DNA of 64,000 bases, taken from Burkholderia ambifaria. GTDB lineage: Bacteria; Pseudomonadota; Gammaproteobacteria; Burkholderiales; Burkholderiaceae. The notes under the pieces were generated by a model. It was not told the DNA's origin and ran no database searches. It saw only the letters and a list, made by a program, of their open reading frames with translations. The stretch spans positions 184,215 through 248,214 of the forward strand of contig NZ_LKPJ01000011.1 in NCBI RefSeq assembly GCF_001443045.1, read 5' to 3'. A program made the position numbers and the translations under genes. Below are positions 54,418-63,835 of the stretch, in pieces. Positions within the stretch are counted from its first letter, which is position 1. Each line of letters begins with the position of its first letter.

Positions 54418-55824
54418 TCAGTGTGCGGCGGGCACCGTGCCCGCCGCGGGTTGGTTCGTCAGCGCGTCGACCACGCGCTCCATCTTCATGTACCGCGAGC
54501 CCTTCACGAGCACCGTCGCCTGCGCGCCGTAGCCCGCCGCGAGCAGCGCCGTCACCAGCGCACCGACGTCGCCGAAATGGCGAGCCGTGTCGCCGTACGC
54601 CGTGCATGCATCGCGCGACGCATCGCCGAGCGCGAACAGCGCATCGATGCCGCGCTCGCGCGCATACGCACCGATCTCGCGGTGGAATGCCGGACCTTCG
54701 TCGCCGACTTCGCCCATGTCGCCGATCACCAGCACGCGCGGTGCCGGTTGCGCGGCCAGCACGTCGATCGCCGCGCGCATCGAGTCGGGGTTCGCGTTGT
54801 AGGTGTCGTCGACGACCGTCGCGCCCGCGAGACTGCCGACGTCCGCCTGCCGGACCTGCAGACGACCCTTGACCGGCTCGAACGATTCGAGGCCCTGCTT
54901 GATCGCAGCCAGCTCGATGCCGGCCGCGAGCGCCGCCGCCGTAGCCGCCAATGCATTGCGTGCGTTGTGCTCGCCAAGCGCGCGCAGTCGCACCGTCACT
55001 GCGCCGGACGGCGTGTCGATCGCGAGCTCGCCGCCGTGCAGACGGCCCGTGACCTGCGCTTCGACCTGCCGTTCGCCATCGTGCAGCGCGAAATCGAGAA
55101 TCCGGTTGCCGGTCGCCGCGACGCGCCAGATGCCGGCGTACGCATCGTCGGCCGGAAACACCGCGACGCCGTCCGGCGTCAGCGCATGAATCACGGCCGC
55201 GTGTTCGAGCGCAACGGCTTCGACCGTCGCCATGAATTCCTGGTGCTCGCGCTGCGCGTTGTTGACGAGCGCGACGGTCGGTGCCACGACGCGCGCGAGG
55301 ATCTCGGTCTCGCCCGGGTGGTTCATCCCGAGCTCGATCACCGCGACGCGATGCGCGCCCGACAGGCGCAGCAGCGTCAGTGGCACGCCGATGTCGTTGT
55401 TCAGGTTGCCGGCCGTCGCCAGTCGCGCGTCGGCGCCGACTGCCGCGGCAAAGATCGACGCGATCATTTCCTTGACGGTCGTCTTGCCGTTGCTGCCCGT
55501 CACCGCGACGAGCGGCACCGCGAAGCGCTTGCGCCACCCATGCGCGAGCGCGCCGAGCGCGGCACGCGTTTCGCCGCCCTCGACAACCGGCATCGCGAGC
55601 CCCGCCGGCACGTGCGCGACGAGCGCCGCGGCTGCGCCGCGCGCGGCCACGTCGCCGAGGAAGTCGTGCGCGTCGAAGCGCTCGCCCTTCAGCGCGACGA
55701 ACAAGTCGCCAGTGCCGACCGTGCGGCTGTCCGTCGACACGCGCTCGAACGTCGTGTCCGGATCACCGTGGACGGTGGCACCGGGAATCAGGCGGGCGGC
55801 TTCGCCGAGACTGAGCATCGTCAT
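54418..55824 (-). CDS. murF: UDP-MurNAc-tripeptide--D-Ala-D-Ala ligase
   Basis: Adds the D-Ala-D-Ala made by Ddl to complete the pentapeptide. Start at 55824 (MTMLSLGEAARLIPGATVHGD), overlapping the murE stop by 4 bp; 468 residues. ATP loop PLVAVTGSNGKTTVKEMIASIF near residue 110, ELGMNHPGETEILARV and VDDTYNANPDSMRAAIDVL are the MurF-specific motifs. The upstream extension of the frame lies inside murE and is not coding. Confidence 0.98.
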   Translation of the reverse strand: MTMLSLGEAARLIPGATVHGDPDTTFERVSTDSRTVGTGDLFVALKGERFDAHDFLGDVAARGAAAALVAHVPAGLAMPVVEGGETRAALGALAHGWRKRFAVPLVAVTGSNGKTTVKEMIASIFAAAVGADARLATAGNLNNDIGVPLTLLRLSGAHRVAVIELGMNHPGETEILARVVAPTVALVNNAQREHQEFMATVEAVALEHAAVIHALTPDGVAVFPADDAYAGIWRVAATGNRILDFALHDGERQVEAQVTGRLHGGELAIDTPSGAVTVRLRALGEHNARNALAATAAALAAGIELAAIKQGLESFEPVKGRLQVRQADVGSLAGATVVDDTYNANPDSMRAAIDVLAAQPAPRVLVIGDMGEVGDEGPAFHREIGAYARERGIDALFALGDASRDACTAYGDTARHFGDVGALVTALLAAGYGAQATVLVKGSRYMKMERVVDALTNQPAAGTVPAAH

Positions 55825-57359
55825 TCGCCGCCTCCCTTGCCGTGCGTCGCGCGTGCCGCGAGCGCGAGCCGTGCGTGATCCTGATCGGAGAACGTGCGCT
55901 TCTTGCCCATGATTTCCTGCGTTGCCTCGTGCCCCTTGCCGGCCAGCACGACGACATCCTCGCGTGCGGCGCCGCGCACGGCCTGCAGGATCGCGCTCGC
56001 GCGATCCTCGATGCGGCGTGCGCGATCGGGTGCGGTCATGCCCGCGATGACCTGGTCGATGATGCGCTGCGGATCTTCGCTGCGCGGGTTGTCGCTCGTG
56101 ACGACGACTTCGTCGGCGAACCGCTCGGCGATCGCGCCCATCAGCGGGCGCTTCGTCGTGTCGCGATCGCCGCCGCAGCCGAACATGCAGACGAGCCGGC
56201 CGCCACGCGCGGTCGCGATCGGGCGCAGCGCGTCGAGTGTCTTCTCGAGCGCATCGGGCGTGTGCGCATAGTCGATCACGACCAGCGGTTCGTCGTTCTG
56301 CAGCCGGCCGCCAAGGCGCTGCATGCGGCCGTTGACGGACTCGAGCCGTGCGATTTCCGCGACCGCCGCGTCGAACGGCACGTCGGCCGCGAGCAGCGAG
56401 CCGAGCACCGCGAGCAGGTTGCTGACGTTGAACACGCCGAGCGTGCCGACCTCGACGTCCGCGTCGCCCCACGACGAGCGCAGGCGGAATGCCGTGCCTG
56501 TGGCGGTCGCGCGCACGTCGAGCGCGACCAGTTCGCGGTCGGCGTCAGGCGCCTGCGCGTCGCCGATCCCGTATGCGATCGTGCGCACACGGCCTGCCAG
56601 CTTCTCGAGCAGGCGGCGACCGGCCGCGTCGTCGCGATTGACGACTGCCGTGCGCAGGCCGCGCCACGCGAACAGCTTCACCTTCGCGGCTTCGTACGCG
56701 TCGAACGTGCCGTGATAGTCGAGGTGATCCTGCGTGAGGTTCGTGAAGACGGCGATGTCGAATGCCGTGCCGTTCACGCGGCCCTGATGCAGCGCGTGCG
56801 ACGACACTTCCATCGCGACGGCCTTCGCGCCGGCGTCGCGCAGTTGCGCGAGGCTGCGCTGCAGTTGCGGCGCATCCGGTGTCGTGAAGCCCGTGGGCAC
56901 CAGCTGGCCCGGCATGCCGGTGCCGAGCGTGCCGATCACCGCGCACGGCTGGTGCAGCGCCGTCAGCGCGGCGGCGATCCATTGCGTGCACGACGTCTTG
57001 CCGTTCGTGCCGGTCACGCCGACCGCGAGCAGGCTGTCGCTCGGGTCGCCGTACCAGCCGCTGGCGATCTCGCCGGCCAGCTGGTCGAGCGCCGGCACCG
57101 CGAGTGCGACGGGCACGGCCGGCGCGGCCGCGAGGCCTTCCGGCTGATACAGCACGGCGGCCGCGCCACGTGCAACGGCATCGGCAATGAAGGCGCGATT
57201 GTCTGCCCCGTCGACCGCATAGCCGAGAAACACGTCGCCCGCCTGAAGGCTGCGCGTGTCGGCATGCAGTTGCGCCGCGGGGGCCACATGCTGGCGCAGC
57301 CACGCAAGCGCGGCTGCGATCTGCTGATGCGCCGGATGAGAACTGCGAGCGGCGCTCAT
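55821..57359 (-). CDS. murE: UDP-MurNAc-L-Ala-D-Glu--meso-diaminopimelate ligase
   Basis: Adds meso-Dap to the stem peptide. 512 residues. ATP loop AVGVTGTNGKTSCTQWIAAAL near residue 113; FTNLTQDHLDYHGTFDAYEAAK; DYAHTPDALEKTLDALRP; and the Dap-binding motif TSDNPRSEDPQRIIDQV (DNPR), which marks it as the Dap-type enzyme of Gram-negatives. It overlaps ftsI and murF by 4 bp each. Confidence 0.98.
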   Translation of the reverse strand: MSAARSSHPAHQQIAAALAWLRQHVAPAAQLHADTRSLQAGDVFLGYAVDGADNRAFIADAVARGAAAVLYQPEGLAAAPAVPVALAVPALDQLAGEIASGWYGDPSDSLLAVGVTGTNGKTSCTQWIAAALTALHQPCAVIGTLGTGMPGQLVPTGFTTPDAPQLQRSLAQLRDAGAKAVAMEVSSHALHQGRVNGTAFDIAVFTNLTQDHLDYHGTFDAYEAAKVKLFAWRGLRTAVVNRDDAAGRRLLEKLAGRVRTIAYGIGDAQAPDADRELVALDVRATATGTAFRLRSSWGDADVEVGTLGVFNVSNLLAVLGSLLAADVPFDAAVAEIARLESVNGRMQRLGGRLQNDEPLVVIDYAHTPDALEKTLDALRPIATARGGRLVCMFGCGGDRDTTKRPLMGAIAERFADEVVVTSDNPRSEDPQRIIDQVIAGMTAPDRARRIEDRASAILQAVRGAAREDVVVLAGKGHEATQEIMGKKRTFSDQDHARLALAARATHGKGGGE

Positions 57360-59203
57360 CGAACAACTCCTGGTGAATTACGTGTCGTGCTGGATACGAT
57401 CATATGCTTCGCGCCGCCGCCTGCGGCCAGCTTTTGCGGCCCCGTCGCAGCGGGCGCGCCCGGTGCGTCGTCGGACACGACGAGCTGCTTGATCGGCATG
57501 TTCGGCGGCACGTTCAGCGCGCGCAGCGTATCGCCCGCGATCGCCGAGAATACGGGGCCCGACACCTGGCCGCCGAAGTGGCTGCCGGCGGTCGGTTCGT
57601 CGACCGACACTGCGACAACGATGCGCGGGTTCGGCATCGGTGCCATCCCGACGAACGACGCGCGGTACTTGCGCGTGTAGCCGTGGCCTTCGTGCTTGTA
57701 CGCGGTACCGCTCTTGCCGCCGACGCGATACCCCGCCACGGCCGCATCCGGCGACGTACCGCCCGGCGCGACCACGGTCTCGAGCATCGTGCGCACTTCA
57801 CGCGCGGTGGTCGGCGCGAATACCTGCGTGCCCGTGATCTGCTGATTGGGGTCGGTCTTGAAAATGGTGACCGGCATCATCTCGCCGTCGTGCGCGATCG
57901 CGGTGTACGCGCGCGCCAGCTGGAACAGCGACACCGACAGGCCATAGCCATACGACATCGTCGCCTGTTCGATGCGGCGCCAGCTCTTCCACGGACGCAA
58001 GCGACCGGCCGCTGCGCCCGGGAAGCCGACCTTCGGCGCCTGGCCGAGGCCGATGCTCGTATACATGTTCCACATTTCCTCGGGCCGCATCGTCATCGCG
58101 ATCTTCGTCGCGCCGATGTTGCTCGACTTCTGGATCACACCGCCGACCGTCAGCGTGCCGAAGCCCGCATCGTCGGTGATGGGCGCGCCGTCGAGCACGA
58201 AGTGCCCGTTGCCCGTCTCGACGAGGGTGTTCGGCGTCACGCGATGCAGGTCGAGCGCGAGCGACACCGTGAACGGCTTCATGATCGAGCCCGGCTCGAA
58301 CACGTCGGTGAGGATCCGGTTGCGCAGCTGCTCGCCCGTCAGGCGCGTACGGTCGTTCGGGTTGTAGGTCGGATAGTTGACCAGCGCGAGCACCTCGCCG
58401 GTGCGCACGTCGACGACCACCGCCGCGCCGGCCTTCGCCTTGAACTTCTCGACGGCGGCCTTCAGGTTCGCATACGCGATGTACTGGATCTTGCTGTCGA
58501 TCGACAGGTCGACGTCCGTCCCGTTGTGCGGCGGGATCTGTTCGGCGACGTCCTCGATGATGTGCCCCATCCGATCCTTGATCACGCGGCGCACGCCGGA
58601 CGTGCCGGACAGCATCTTCTGGTCGCCGAGCTCGACACCTTCCTGCCCTTCGTCCTCGACGTTCGTGAAGCCGATCAGGTGCGCGGTGATCTCGCCTTCC
58701 GGATAGAAGCGCTTGTACTCGTTGCGCTGATAGATGCCGGGAATGTCGAGCGCAGCGACCTTGTCCGCGACGTCGATCGGCACCTGGCGCTTCACGTAGA
58801 CGAAACCCTTGTCTTCCGACAGCTTCACGCGCAGTTCCTTCGGCGTCATGCCGAGGAGCTTGCCGAGCTGGCTGACCTTGTTCGTGTCGAGATCGTCCGG
58901 CACCGCGTCCGGAATCGCCCAGATCGCGCGCACGGGCAGGCTCGTCGCGAGCACGAGCCCGTTACGGTCGAGGATCTTGCCGCGCGTGGCCGGCAGCTCG
59001 ATCGTGCGCTGATAGCGGCTTTCGCCCTGCTTCTGATAGAACGCGTTGCCTGGCCCCTGGATCCAGAAGGCCCGTGCGGCGAGCGCGACGAACGCCATGA
59101 ACAGCATGAACACGACGAGTTTCGAGCGCCACATCGGCAGATGCACGCCGAGCACGGGGCTCGACGAGAATTTCACGTCCTGGCGCTTTTGCGACGGCTT
59201 CAT
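57356..59203 (-). CDS. ftsI: Septal peptidoglycan transpeptidase FtsI (PBP3)
   Basis: Class B penicillin-binding protein that cross-links septal murein with FtsW. 615 residues: N-terminal membrane anchor (LVVFMLFMAFVALAARAFWIQ, residues about 29-50), pedestal domain, transpeptidase domain with SxxK as GSIMKPF (Ser near residue 304), SSN in QKSSNIGATK and KSGT in GGKSGTAYKHEG (near residue 496). The C-terminus ends after an Ala/Gly-rich tail. It overlaps ftsL and murE by 4 bp. Target of beta-lactams. Confidence 0.98.
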   Translation of the reverse strand: MKPSQKRQDVKFSSSPVLGVHLPMWRSKLVVFMLFMAFVALAARAFWIQGPGNAFYQKQGESRYQRTIELPATRGKILDRNGLVLATSLPVRAIWAIPDAVPDDLDTNKVSQLGKLLGMTPKELRVKLSEDKGFVYVKRQVPIDVADKVAALDIPGIYQRNEYKRFYPEGEITAHLIGFTNVEDEGQEGVELGDQKMLSGTSGVRRVIKDRMGHIIEDVAEQIPPHNGTDVDLSIDSKIQYIAYANLKAAVEKFKAKAGAAVVVDVRTGEVLALVNYPTYNPNDRTRLTGEQLRNRILTDVFEPGSIMKPFTVSLALDLHRVTPNTLVETGNGHFVLDGAPITDDAGFGTLTVGGVIQKSSNIGATKIAMTMRPEEMWNMYTSIGLGQAPKVGFPGAAAGRLRPWKSWRRIEQATMSYGYGLSVSLFQLARAYTAIAHDGEMMPVTIFKTDPNQQITGTQVFAPTTAREVRTMLETVVAPGGTSPDAAVAGYRVGGKSGTAYKHEGHGYTRKYRASFVGMAPMPNPRIVVAVSVDEPTAGSHFGGQVSGPVFSAIAGDTLRALNVPPNMPIKQLVVSDDAPGAPAATGPQKLAAGGGAKHMIVSSTTRNSPGVVR

Positions 59204-59541
59204 CGCGCGCCTCCGTTGCCCTTGGCTGCCGCGTCGGCCGAAGCGGGAATCGGCGCGTCGATCGCCTTCACGGCGCCCGGCGGCAGCGTCAGGTATTGGG
59301 TACGGCCGGTCGTGATCGGCTGCATCTTCAGCGAATCGTTCGCGAGTTGCTCGATGCGCGAGGTTTTCGACAGCGCGCTCTGCTGATATTGGAGCTGCGC
59401 GTAGTCCTGCTGGAGCTGACGCTCCTGCGACTGCGCGCGCTGCAGCTGAATGAAGATCTGGCGCTGCTGGTTCGTCGAGTTGACGACCGACAGCGCGCAG
59501 CCCATCACGATGATCAGCAGGAAGATGTTGAAGCGGCTCAT
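59200..59541 (-). CDS. ftsL: Cell division protein FtsL
   Basis: Small bitopic divisome protein that pairs with FtsB and activates FtsWI. 113 residues: one N-terminal span ([21 protein letters not shown], residues 4-24), then a periplasmic coiled coil ([29 protein letters not shown]). The low sequence conservation is normal for the family; position between rsmH and ftsI supports the call. Confidence 0.95.
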   Translation of the reverse strand: MSRFNIFLLIIVMGCALSVVNSTNQQRQIFIQLQRAQSQERQLQQDYAQLQYQQSALSKTSRIEQLANDSLKMQPITTGRTQYLTLPPGAVKAIDAPIPASADAAAKGNGGAR

Positions 59542-60479
59542 GGCGTGACGCGCTCCGCGATGCGCATCACGGCCGACCGGGCGCGCGGATTCGCGACGAC
59601 TTCCGCTTCGCTCGGAAACTGACGGCTGATTATCTTGAGCGGTGGGCTCGGGAGGTCGACGGCACGGATCGGCAGGCGACGATCGATCGCAGGTGCACTC
59701 GCGTGCGCCTGCATGAATCGCTTGACGATCCGGTCCTCGAGTGAATGAAAGCTGATGACCACCAGCCGCCCCCCTTGCTCCAGCAACGACAATGCAGCGT
59801 CTAGTACGACTTGCAGGTCCGCAAGCTCTTGATTGACGTGAATCCGTATAGCCTGAAAGGTGCGGGTTGCCGGATCCTTGCCCTTCTCACGGGTTTTGAC
59901 GACGTGACCCACGATTTGGGCAAGCTCGCCCGTGGTGTCGAGAGGCCCAAGACGGTCGGACTCTGCCCGGCGAGCAACAAGCGCCTTTGCAATCTGAAAA
60001 GCAAACCGTTCTTCCCCATAATCTCGTATCACCTCCGTCAATTCCTGCACCGAAGCCCGTGCGAGCCACTCGGCCGCCGACTCGCCACGCGTCGGATCCA
60101 TTCGCATGTCCAGCGGGCCATCGGCGCGAAAACTGAAGCCGCGCGCCGGATCGTCCACCTGCGGCGAGGACACGCCCAGGTCCAGCAACACACCCGACAC
60201 CTTCTCGATGCCGCGCGCCGCAAGCGCGTCGCGCATCGATGCAAAGCTGTCATGCACGATCGAGAAGCGCGCATCCTCGATGCGCTGCGCTGTCTCGATC
60301 GCCCTCGGATCCTTGTCGAACGCGATCAGCCGGCCGGCCTGCGCCAGCCGCGCGAGTACCGCACGGCTATGACCGCCCCGCCCGAATGTGCCGTCGACAT
60401 AGATGCCGTCCGGCCGCGTCACGAGCGACTCGACCGCTTCGTCCAGCAACACGGTCCGATGCTGCAATTCATTTCCCAT
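59538..60479 (-). CDS. rsmH: 16S rRNA (cytosine(1402)-N(4))-methyltransferase
   Basis: Methylates C1402 of 16S rRNA (formerly MraW). Start at 60479 ([44 protein letters not shown]), 313 residues. SAM-binding region [49 protein letters not shown], and [14 protein letters not shown] are family signatures. 23 bp after mraZ; 4-bp overlap with ftsL. The longer upstream frame overlaps mraZ and is not used. Confidence 0.98.
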   Translation of the reverse strand: MGNELQHRTVLLDEAVESLVTRPDGIYVDGTFGRGGHSRAVLARLAQAGRLIAFDKDPRAIETAQRIEDARFSIVHDSFASMRDALAARGIEKVSGVLLDLGVSSPQVDDPARGFSFRADGPLDMRMDPTRGESAAEWLARASVQELTEVIRDYGEERFAFQIAKALVARRAESDRLGPLDTTGELAQIVGHVVKTREKGKDPATRTFQAIRIHVNQELADLQVVLDAALSLLEQGGRLVVISFHSLEDRIVKRFMQAHASAPAIDRRLPIRAVDLPSPPLKIISRQFPSEAEVVANPRARSAVMRIAERVTP

Positions 60480-60502
60480 CGCGGGCGTCTCCGTCACCGC
60501 AA

Positions 60503-60931
60503 TCAGAACGTAAAGTTCTTCAGCGCGTCGGGCATGCCCTGCGCCATCGCTGCCTGCTCCTTCGCGATGTAGGTCTGCGAATCCCACAGCTCGAAGTGAC
60601 TACCCATTCCCAACAACATGACTTCCTTTTCCAGTCCGGCCGCCATCCGCAGCTCGGGCGATACGAGAATCCGGCCCGCGCTGTCGAGATCGACATCCAT
60701 CGCATTGCCGAGAAAAATCCGCCGCCACCAATGGGCATCCATCGGCAGTGCGGCGATCTTGGCGCGAAATACTTCCCATTCGGGGCGCGGAAACAGCAAC
60801 AGGCAGCCGTCCGGGTGCTTGGTCACAGTCACCCGTCCCTCTGCCTGTCCTTGCAGCGCTTCGCGATAGCGAGCCGGCACCGACATCCGCCCTTTCGCAT
60901 CGAGCGTCAGCGCCGACGCCCCTTGGAACAC
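60503..60931 (-). CDS. mraZ: Transcriptional regulator MraZ
   Basis: First gene of the dcw cluster; a ring-forming AbrB-fold DNA-binding protein that represses the cluster promoter in E. coli. Start at GTG 60931 ([27 protein letters not shown] after the initiator), 142 residues, with the two tandem MraZ domains (second: [43 protein letters not shown]). Its probable operator lies at 61001-61040. Confidence 0.98.
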   Translation of the reverse strand: MFQGASALTLDAKGRMSVPARYREALQGQAEGRVTVTKHPDGCLLLFPRPEWEVFRAKIAALPMDAHWWRRIFLGNAMDVDLDSAGRILVSPELRMAAGLEKEVMLLGMGSHFELWDSQTYIAKEQAAMAQGMPDALKNFTF

Positions 60932-61000
60932 TTTCCGCTCTCCCGTTCAGGGCACCGAAGCACCCACTCAACGATCAAGAATTTAGCCGGAATAGCCCGC

Positions 61001-61067
61001 CAAATCACACAAAAATACACTTTCTCACACTGTCTCCCACTTTAGAGGAAGGGTTTGGCACGGTCAA
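61001..61067 (-). promoter_or_regulatory. mra (dcw cluster) promoter with four MraZ-type repeats
   Basis: On the minus strand TTGACC (61067-61062), a 17-bp spacer and TAAAGT (61044-61039). From 61040 down to 61001 run four direct repeats of exactly 10 bp: GTGGGAGACA, GTGTGAGAAA, GTGTATTTTT, GTGTGATTTG. A 10-bp period of TGGG-type boxes is what MraZ is known to bind. The first repeat overlaps the -10 and the others cover the start point and early leader, a layout fit for repression. The GTG start of mraZ is about 100 nt downstream of the start point. Confidence 0.8.
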
Positions 61068-61317
61068 GGGAGCGGCCCGGTTTTTTGACGAATTTTGTTA
61101 GTTAGAACAAGGACTTACGCGCACATGCTCATGCTGCCCCTCATTCCAAAAAACGTTATAAATGAATGAGCTAGTGCAACTTGTGAAGGTGATACGTGAG
61201 AAAGGCGGGCCAGACTGGCGTGCGGACGGGGCTTTCGGGGGCGGGAAAACGCGGAGAAAACGGGCGGTATCGGGACGGCGAACCAGGGCGGCGTCGTGCG
61301 TCGCCCCGGCCCGAATG
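61068..61317. other. Intergenic region between the mra promoter and coq7
   Basis: Together with the mraZ leader and promoter this makes 386 bp without a gene. An A/T-rich stretch at about 61085-61185 differs in composition from the rest. I see no gene, terminator with T tract, or further operator there. Confidence 0.5.
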
Positions 61318-61944
61318 TCAGAGATAGTACGCAGTGCTCGTCATGACTTTCGACGCGGCGCGCATCAGCATCCGCGCGGGCAGCGGCAACTCCATCCCGC
61401 CGGCGTCGGTCGCGGCCTTGCCGTGCTTCACCTCGTCGAGCCGCATCTGCTCGACGATCGCGCGCGACGCCGTGTCGGTCGCCGGCAGTTCGGACAGATG
61501 CCCGTCGAGGTGGCTCTCGACCTGACGCTCCGTCTCCGCCATGAAGCCGAGGCTGACCTTGTCGCCCAGCGTACCGGCCGCGACGCCGATCGCGAGCGCG
61601 CCAGCGTACCACAGCGGGTTGAGCAGGCTCGGGCGCGAATCGAGTTCCTTCAGCCGATGCGCGGTCCATGCGAGATGATCCTCCTCCTCGCGCGCGGCCT
61701 CCTCGAACATCGCCTTCGACGACGACGAGCGCGCAGTTAGCTTCTGCGCCTGATAAAGCGCCTGCGCGCAGACCTCGCCGACGTGGTTCACCCGCATCAG
61801 CCCGGCGGCATGCGTGCGCTCCGCGGGCGTCAGTTCGCCGGTCGGCGGCTCCGCCGGCACGGGCACCGGGCGGCTCATCCGGCTAATGCCGGTCAGCGAT
61901 CGCAAGCCGCGATCGAATTCGCTGATCAGTTCATCCAACACCAT
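61318..61944 (-). CDS. coq7: Demethoxyubiquinone hydroxylase Coq7
   Basis: Di-iron monooxygenase for the penultimate hydroxylation in ubiquinone synthesis, membrane-associated. 208 residues, starting [22 protein letters not shown]. Ferritin-like metal ligands are in [20 protein letters not shown] (E/H), [19 protein letters not shown] (ExxH) and the C-terminal part [20 protein letters not shown] (ExxH). It completes the pathway whose side chain is made by IspB. Confidence 0.95.
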   Translation of the reverse strand: MVLDELISEFDRGLRSLTGISRMSRPVPVPAEPPTGELTPAERTHAAGLMRVNHVGEVCAQALYQAQKLTARSSSSKAMFEEAAREEEDHLAWTAHRLKELDSRPSLLNPLWYAGALAIGVAAGTLGDKVSLGFMAETERQVESHLDGHLSELPATDTASRAIVEQMRLDEVKHGKAATDAGGMELPLPARMLMRAASKVMTSTAYYL

Positions 61945-62100
61945 CCTGTTCTCCTGGCTGCGTGTGCTGCCGCGGGCGGCAATGGCACGTGCTCCACTGC
62001 GTAACCGACTTGATTATTCAGCGGAAATTGCGGTTAACCCGTGATTTTAACCATTGTTGCATAAAGGAAACATGGTGACCTTGAGCAACGGCATTTCGCT

Positions 62101-62128
62101 TTGTCGGAAAAATCGGCTTTGCTACATT
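62101..62128 (+). promoter_or_regulatory. Likely promoter of the porin gene
   Basis: TTGTCG (62101-62106), 16-bp spacer, TACATT (62123-62128). Each hexamer has four matches to consensus. It would give a leader of about 85 nt before the ATG at 62222. The A/T-rich upstream region (62040-62100) may help activity. Confidence 0.5.
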
Positions 62129-62221
62129 ACGTCCGACTTCTTGCGAAGTTGATGGGGCCCGTCGACACAACATAACTATCCGCCCCGCCAAAAAAATTCA
62201 GTGATTCTTGGAGATCCGCTA

Positions 62222-63379
62222 ATGAAAAAGTCGCTTCTCGCGCTCGTCGCGCTGGGCGCGTTTGCTGGCGCAGCCCACGCGCAAAGCAGCGTGACGCTTT
62301 ACGGCATCATCGATGAAGGCCTCATCTTCAACAACAACGCCAAGGGCGGCCACCTGTACGGTCTGGCAAGCGGCGTGATGCAAGGCAGCCGCTTCGGCCT
62401 GCGCGGCACCGAAGATCTGGGCAGCGGCCTGAAGGCGATCTTCGTGCTCGAGAACGGTTTTGACGTCAACTCCGGCAAGCTCGGCCAGGGTGGCCTGATG
62501 TTCGGCCGTCAGGCTTACGTCGGCCTGTCCAGCCAGTACGGTACGGTCACGCTGGGTCGTCAGTACGACTCCGTCGTCGACTTCGTCGGCCCGCTCGAGG
62601 CAGGCGACCAGTGGGGCGGCTACATCGCCGCTCACCCGGGCGACCTCGACAACTTCAACAACGCGTACCGTGTGAACAACGCCGTCAAGTACATGAGCCC
62701 GAGCTACGGCGGCTTCACGTTCGGCGGCATGTACAGCTTCGGTGGCCAGGCTGGCCAGTTCTCGAAGAACCAGGTCTGGTCGCTCGGCGCCGGTTACAAC
62801 AACGGCCCGCTCGTCCTGGGTGTCGGCTACTTGAACGCACGCACGCCGGCGAACTTCGGCGGCATGTTCAACACCGGTGCGTCGGCTGCCGCGACGGCCG
62901 TGTCGTCGCCGGTCTACGGCGCGTATGCGAACAGCGCGAACACGTATCAGGTCATCGGCGCGGGCGGCGCGTATACGTTCGGCGCAGCGACGATCGGCGC
63001 GACGTACTCGAACACGAAGTTCAAGGGCTTCTCGGTTGGTCCGTTCGTGGACCAGACCGCGACGTTCAACAACGGCGAAATCAACTTCAAGTATCAGCTG
63101 ACCCCGGCGCTGATCGTCGGCGCCGCGTATGACTACACGCAAGGCAGCAAGATCGACGGCAACTCGGCAGCCAAGTACCATCAAGGCTCGCTGGGCGTCG
63201 ACTACTTCCTGTCGAAGCGCACGGACGTCTACGTGATCGGCGTGTACCAGCACGCATCGGGCAACGCGCTCGACTCGGCTGGCAACGTCGTTCAGGCACA
63301 CGCTTCGATCAACGGCCTCGACCCGTCGACCACCAGCAACCAGGTCGCAGCGCGCGTCGGCATCCGTCACAAGTTCTAA
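62222..63379 (+). CDS. General outer-membrane porin (Gram-negative porin family)
   Basis: A 385-residue trimeric 16-strand beta-barrel porin of the betaproteobacterial OpcP/Omp38 type. Start at ATG 62222, with GGAGA upstream. Signal peptide MKKSLLALVALGAFAGAAHA is cleaved before QSSVTLYGIIDEG, the standard first strand. Motifs GSRFGLRGTEDLGSGLKAIFVLENGF and FGRQAYVGLSSQYGTVTLGRQYD are typical, and the C-terminus ends in Phe (VGIRHKF), needed for BAM recognition. Codon use is more strongly biased than in neighbours, fitting high expression. Confidence 0.96.
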   Translation: MKKSLLALVALGAFAGAAHAQSSVTLYGIIDEGLIFNNNAKGGHLYGLASGVMQGSRFGLRGTEDLGSGLKAIFVLENGFDVNSGKLGQGGLMFGRQAYVGLSSQYGTVTLGRQYDSVVDFVGPLEAGDQWGGYIAAHPGDLDNFNNAYRVNNAVKYMSPSYGGFTFGGMYSFGGQAGQFSKNQVWSLGAGYNNGPLVLGVGYLNARTPANFGGMFNTGASAAATAVSSPVYGAYANSANTYQVIGAGGAYTFGAATIGATYSNTKFKGFSVGPFVDQTATFNNGEINFKYQLTPALIVGAAYDYTQGSKIDGNSAAKYHQGSLGVDYFLSKRTDVYVIGVYQHASGNALDSAGNVVQAHASINGLDPSTTSNQVAARVGIRHKF

Positions 63380-63408
63380 TCAGCTTGCCTGACAAGCCGC
63401 AGCATATT

Positions 63409-63433
63409 GAAGGCGCCTTCAGGCGCCTTTTTC
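63409..63433 (+). terminator. Terminator of the porin gene
   Basis: AAGGCGCC / GGCGCCTT with a TTCA loop, followed by TTTTCC, 30 bp after the stop codon. Confidence 0.9.
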
Positions 63434-63812
63434 CTTTTGGGGTTGGGAAGCGGTGATCAGAATGGTCGCCGCTCACCGCATTCATGGAACGTACCGTTCG
63501 CGGTGCCCGATCAACGCGATTGCCGACTGCCCGCGGCATTCATCGAGGTGCCGCGCCATGCGACGCGGGCAGTTCGACTGAGGCGCTCCGTCAGCCGCAC
63601 CGCACCCGGTCGAACCCGCGTCGTTCCGGCGATAGCCGAATCGGTGCGCCGCAGCTCCGATGCCGGCATCCCAGACAATCTATGGTCAGCCCGATTTTTG
63701 CAAGCGAGGCAGTGTTGACCTGAAGTGGACTTGCTCGAATCTATCCGGGGTCGCGGATGGGAAAGATCCCGCCCCATGATGGGAGCCGCGCCGGGCAAAC
63801 CTCAAAAAGCCC
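63434..63812. other. Region without a recognised gene, right flank of the porin
   Basis: Several frames of 75-100 codons overlap here in different directions, none with a recognisable domain, ribosome binding site or coding bias. It could hold a decayed gene. Nothing else is seen. Confidence 0.4.
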
Positions 63813-63835
63813 ACAGCATTGACGTGCTGTTTTTT
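63813..63835 (+). terminator. Terminator-like hairpin at the edge of a putative intron
   Basis: ACAGCA / TGCTGT around TTGACG, followed by TTTTT. There is no recognised gene directly upstream. Its position immediately before GTGTC matters: bacterial class C group II introns insert right after such hairpins. Confidence 0.65.

Noticed and set aside
63511..63798. 95-codon minus-strand frame and two overlapping plus-strand frames after the porin
   Set aside because: No recognisable domain, no good ribosome binding site, and the frames overlap each other; composition is compatible with non-coding DNA or a decayed gene.
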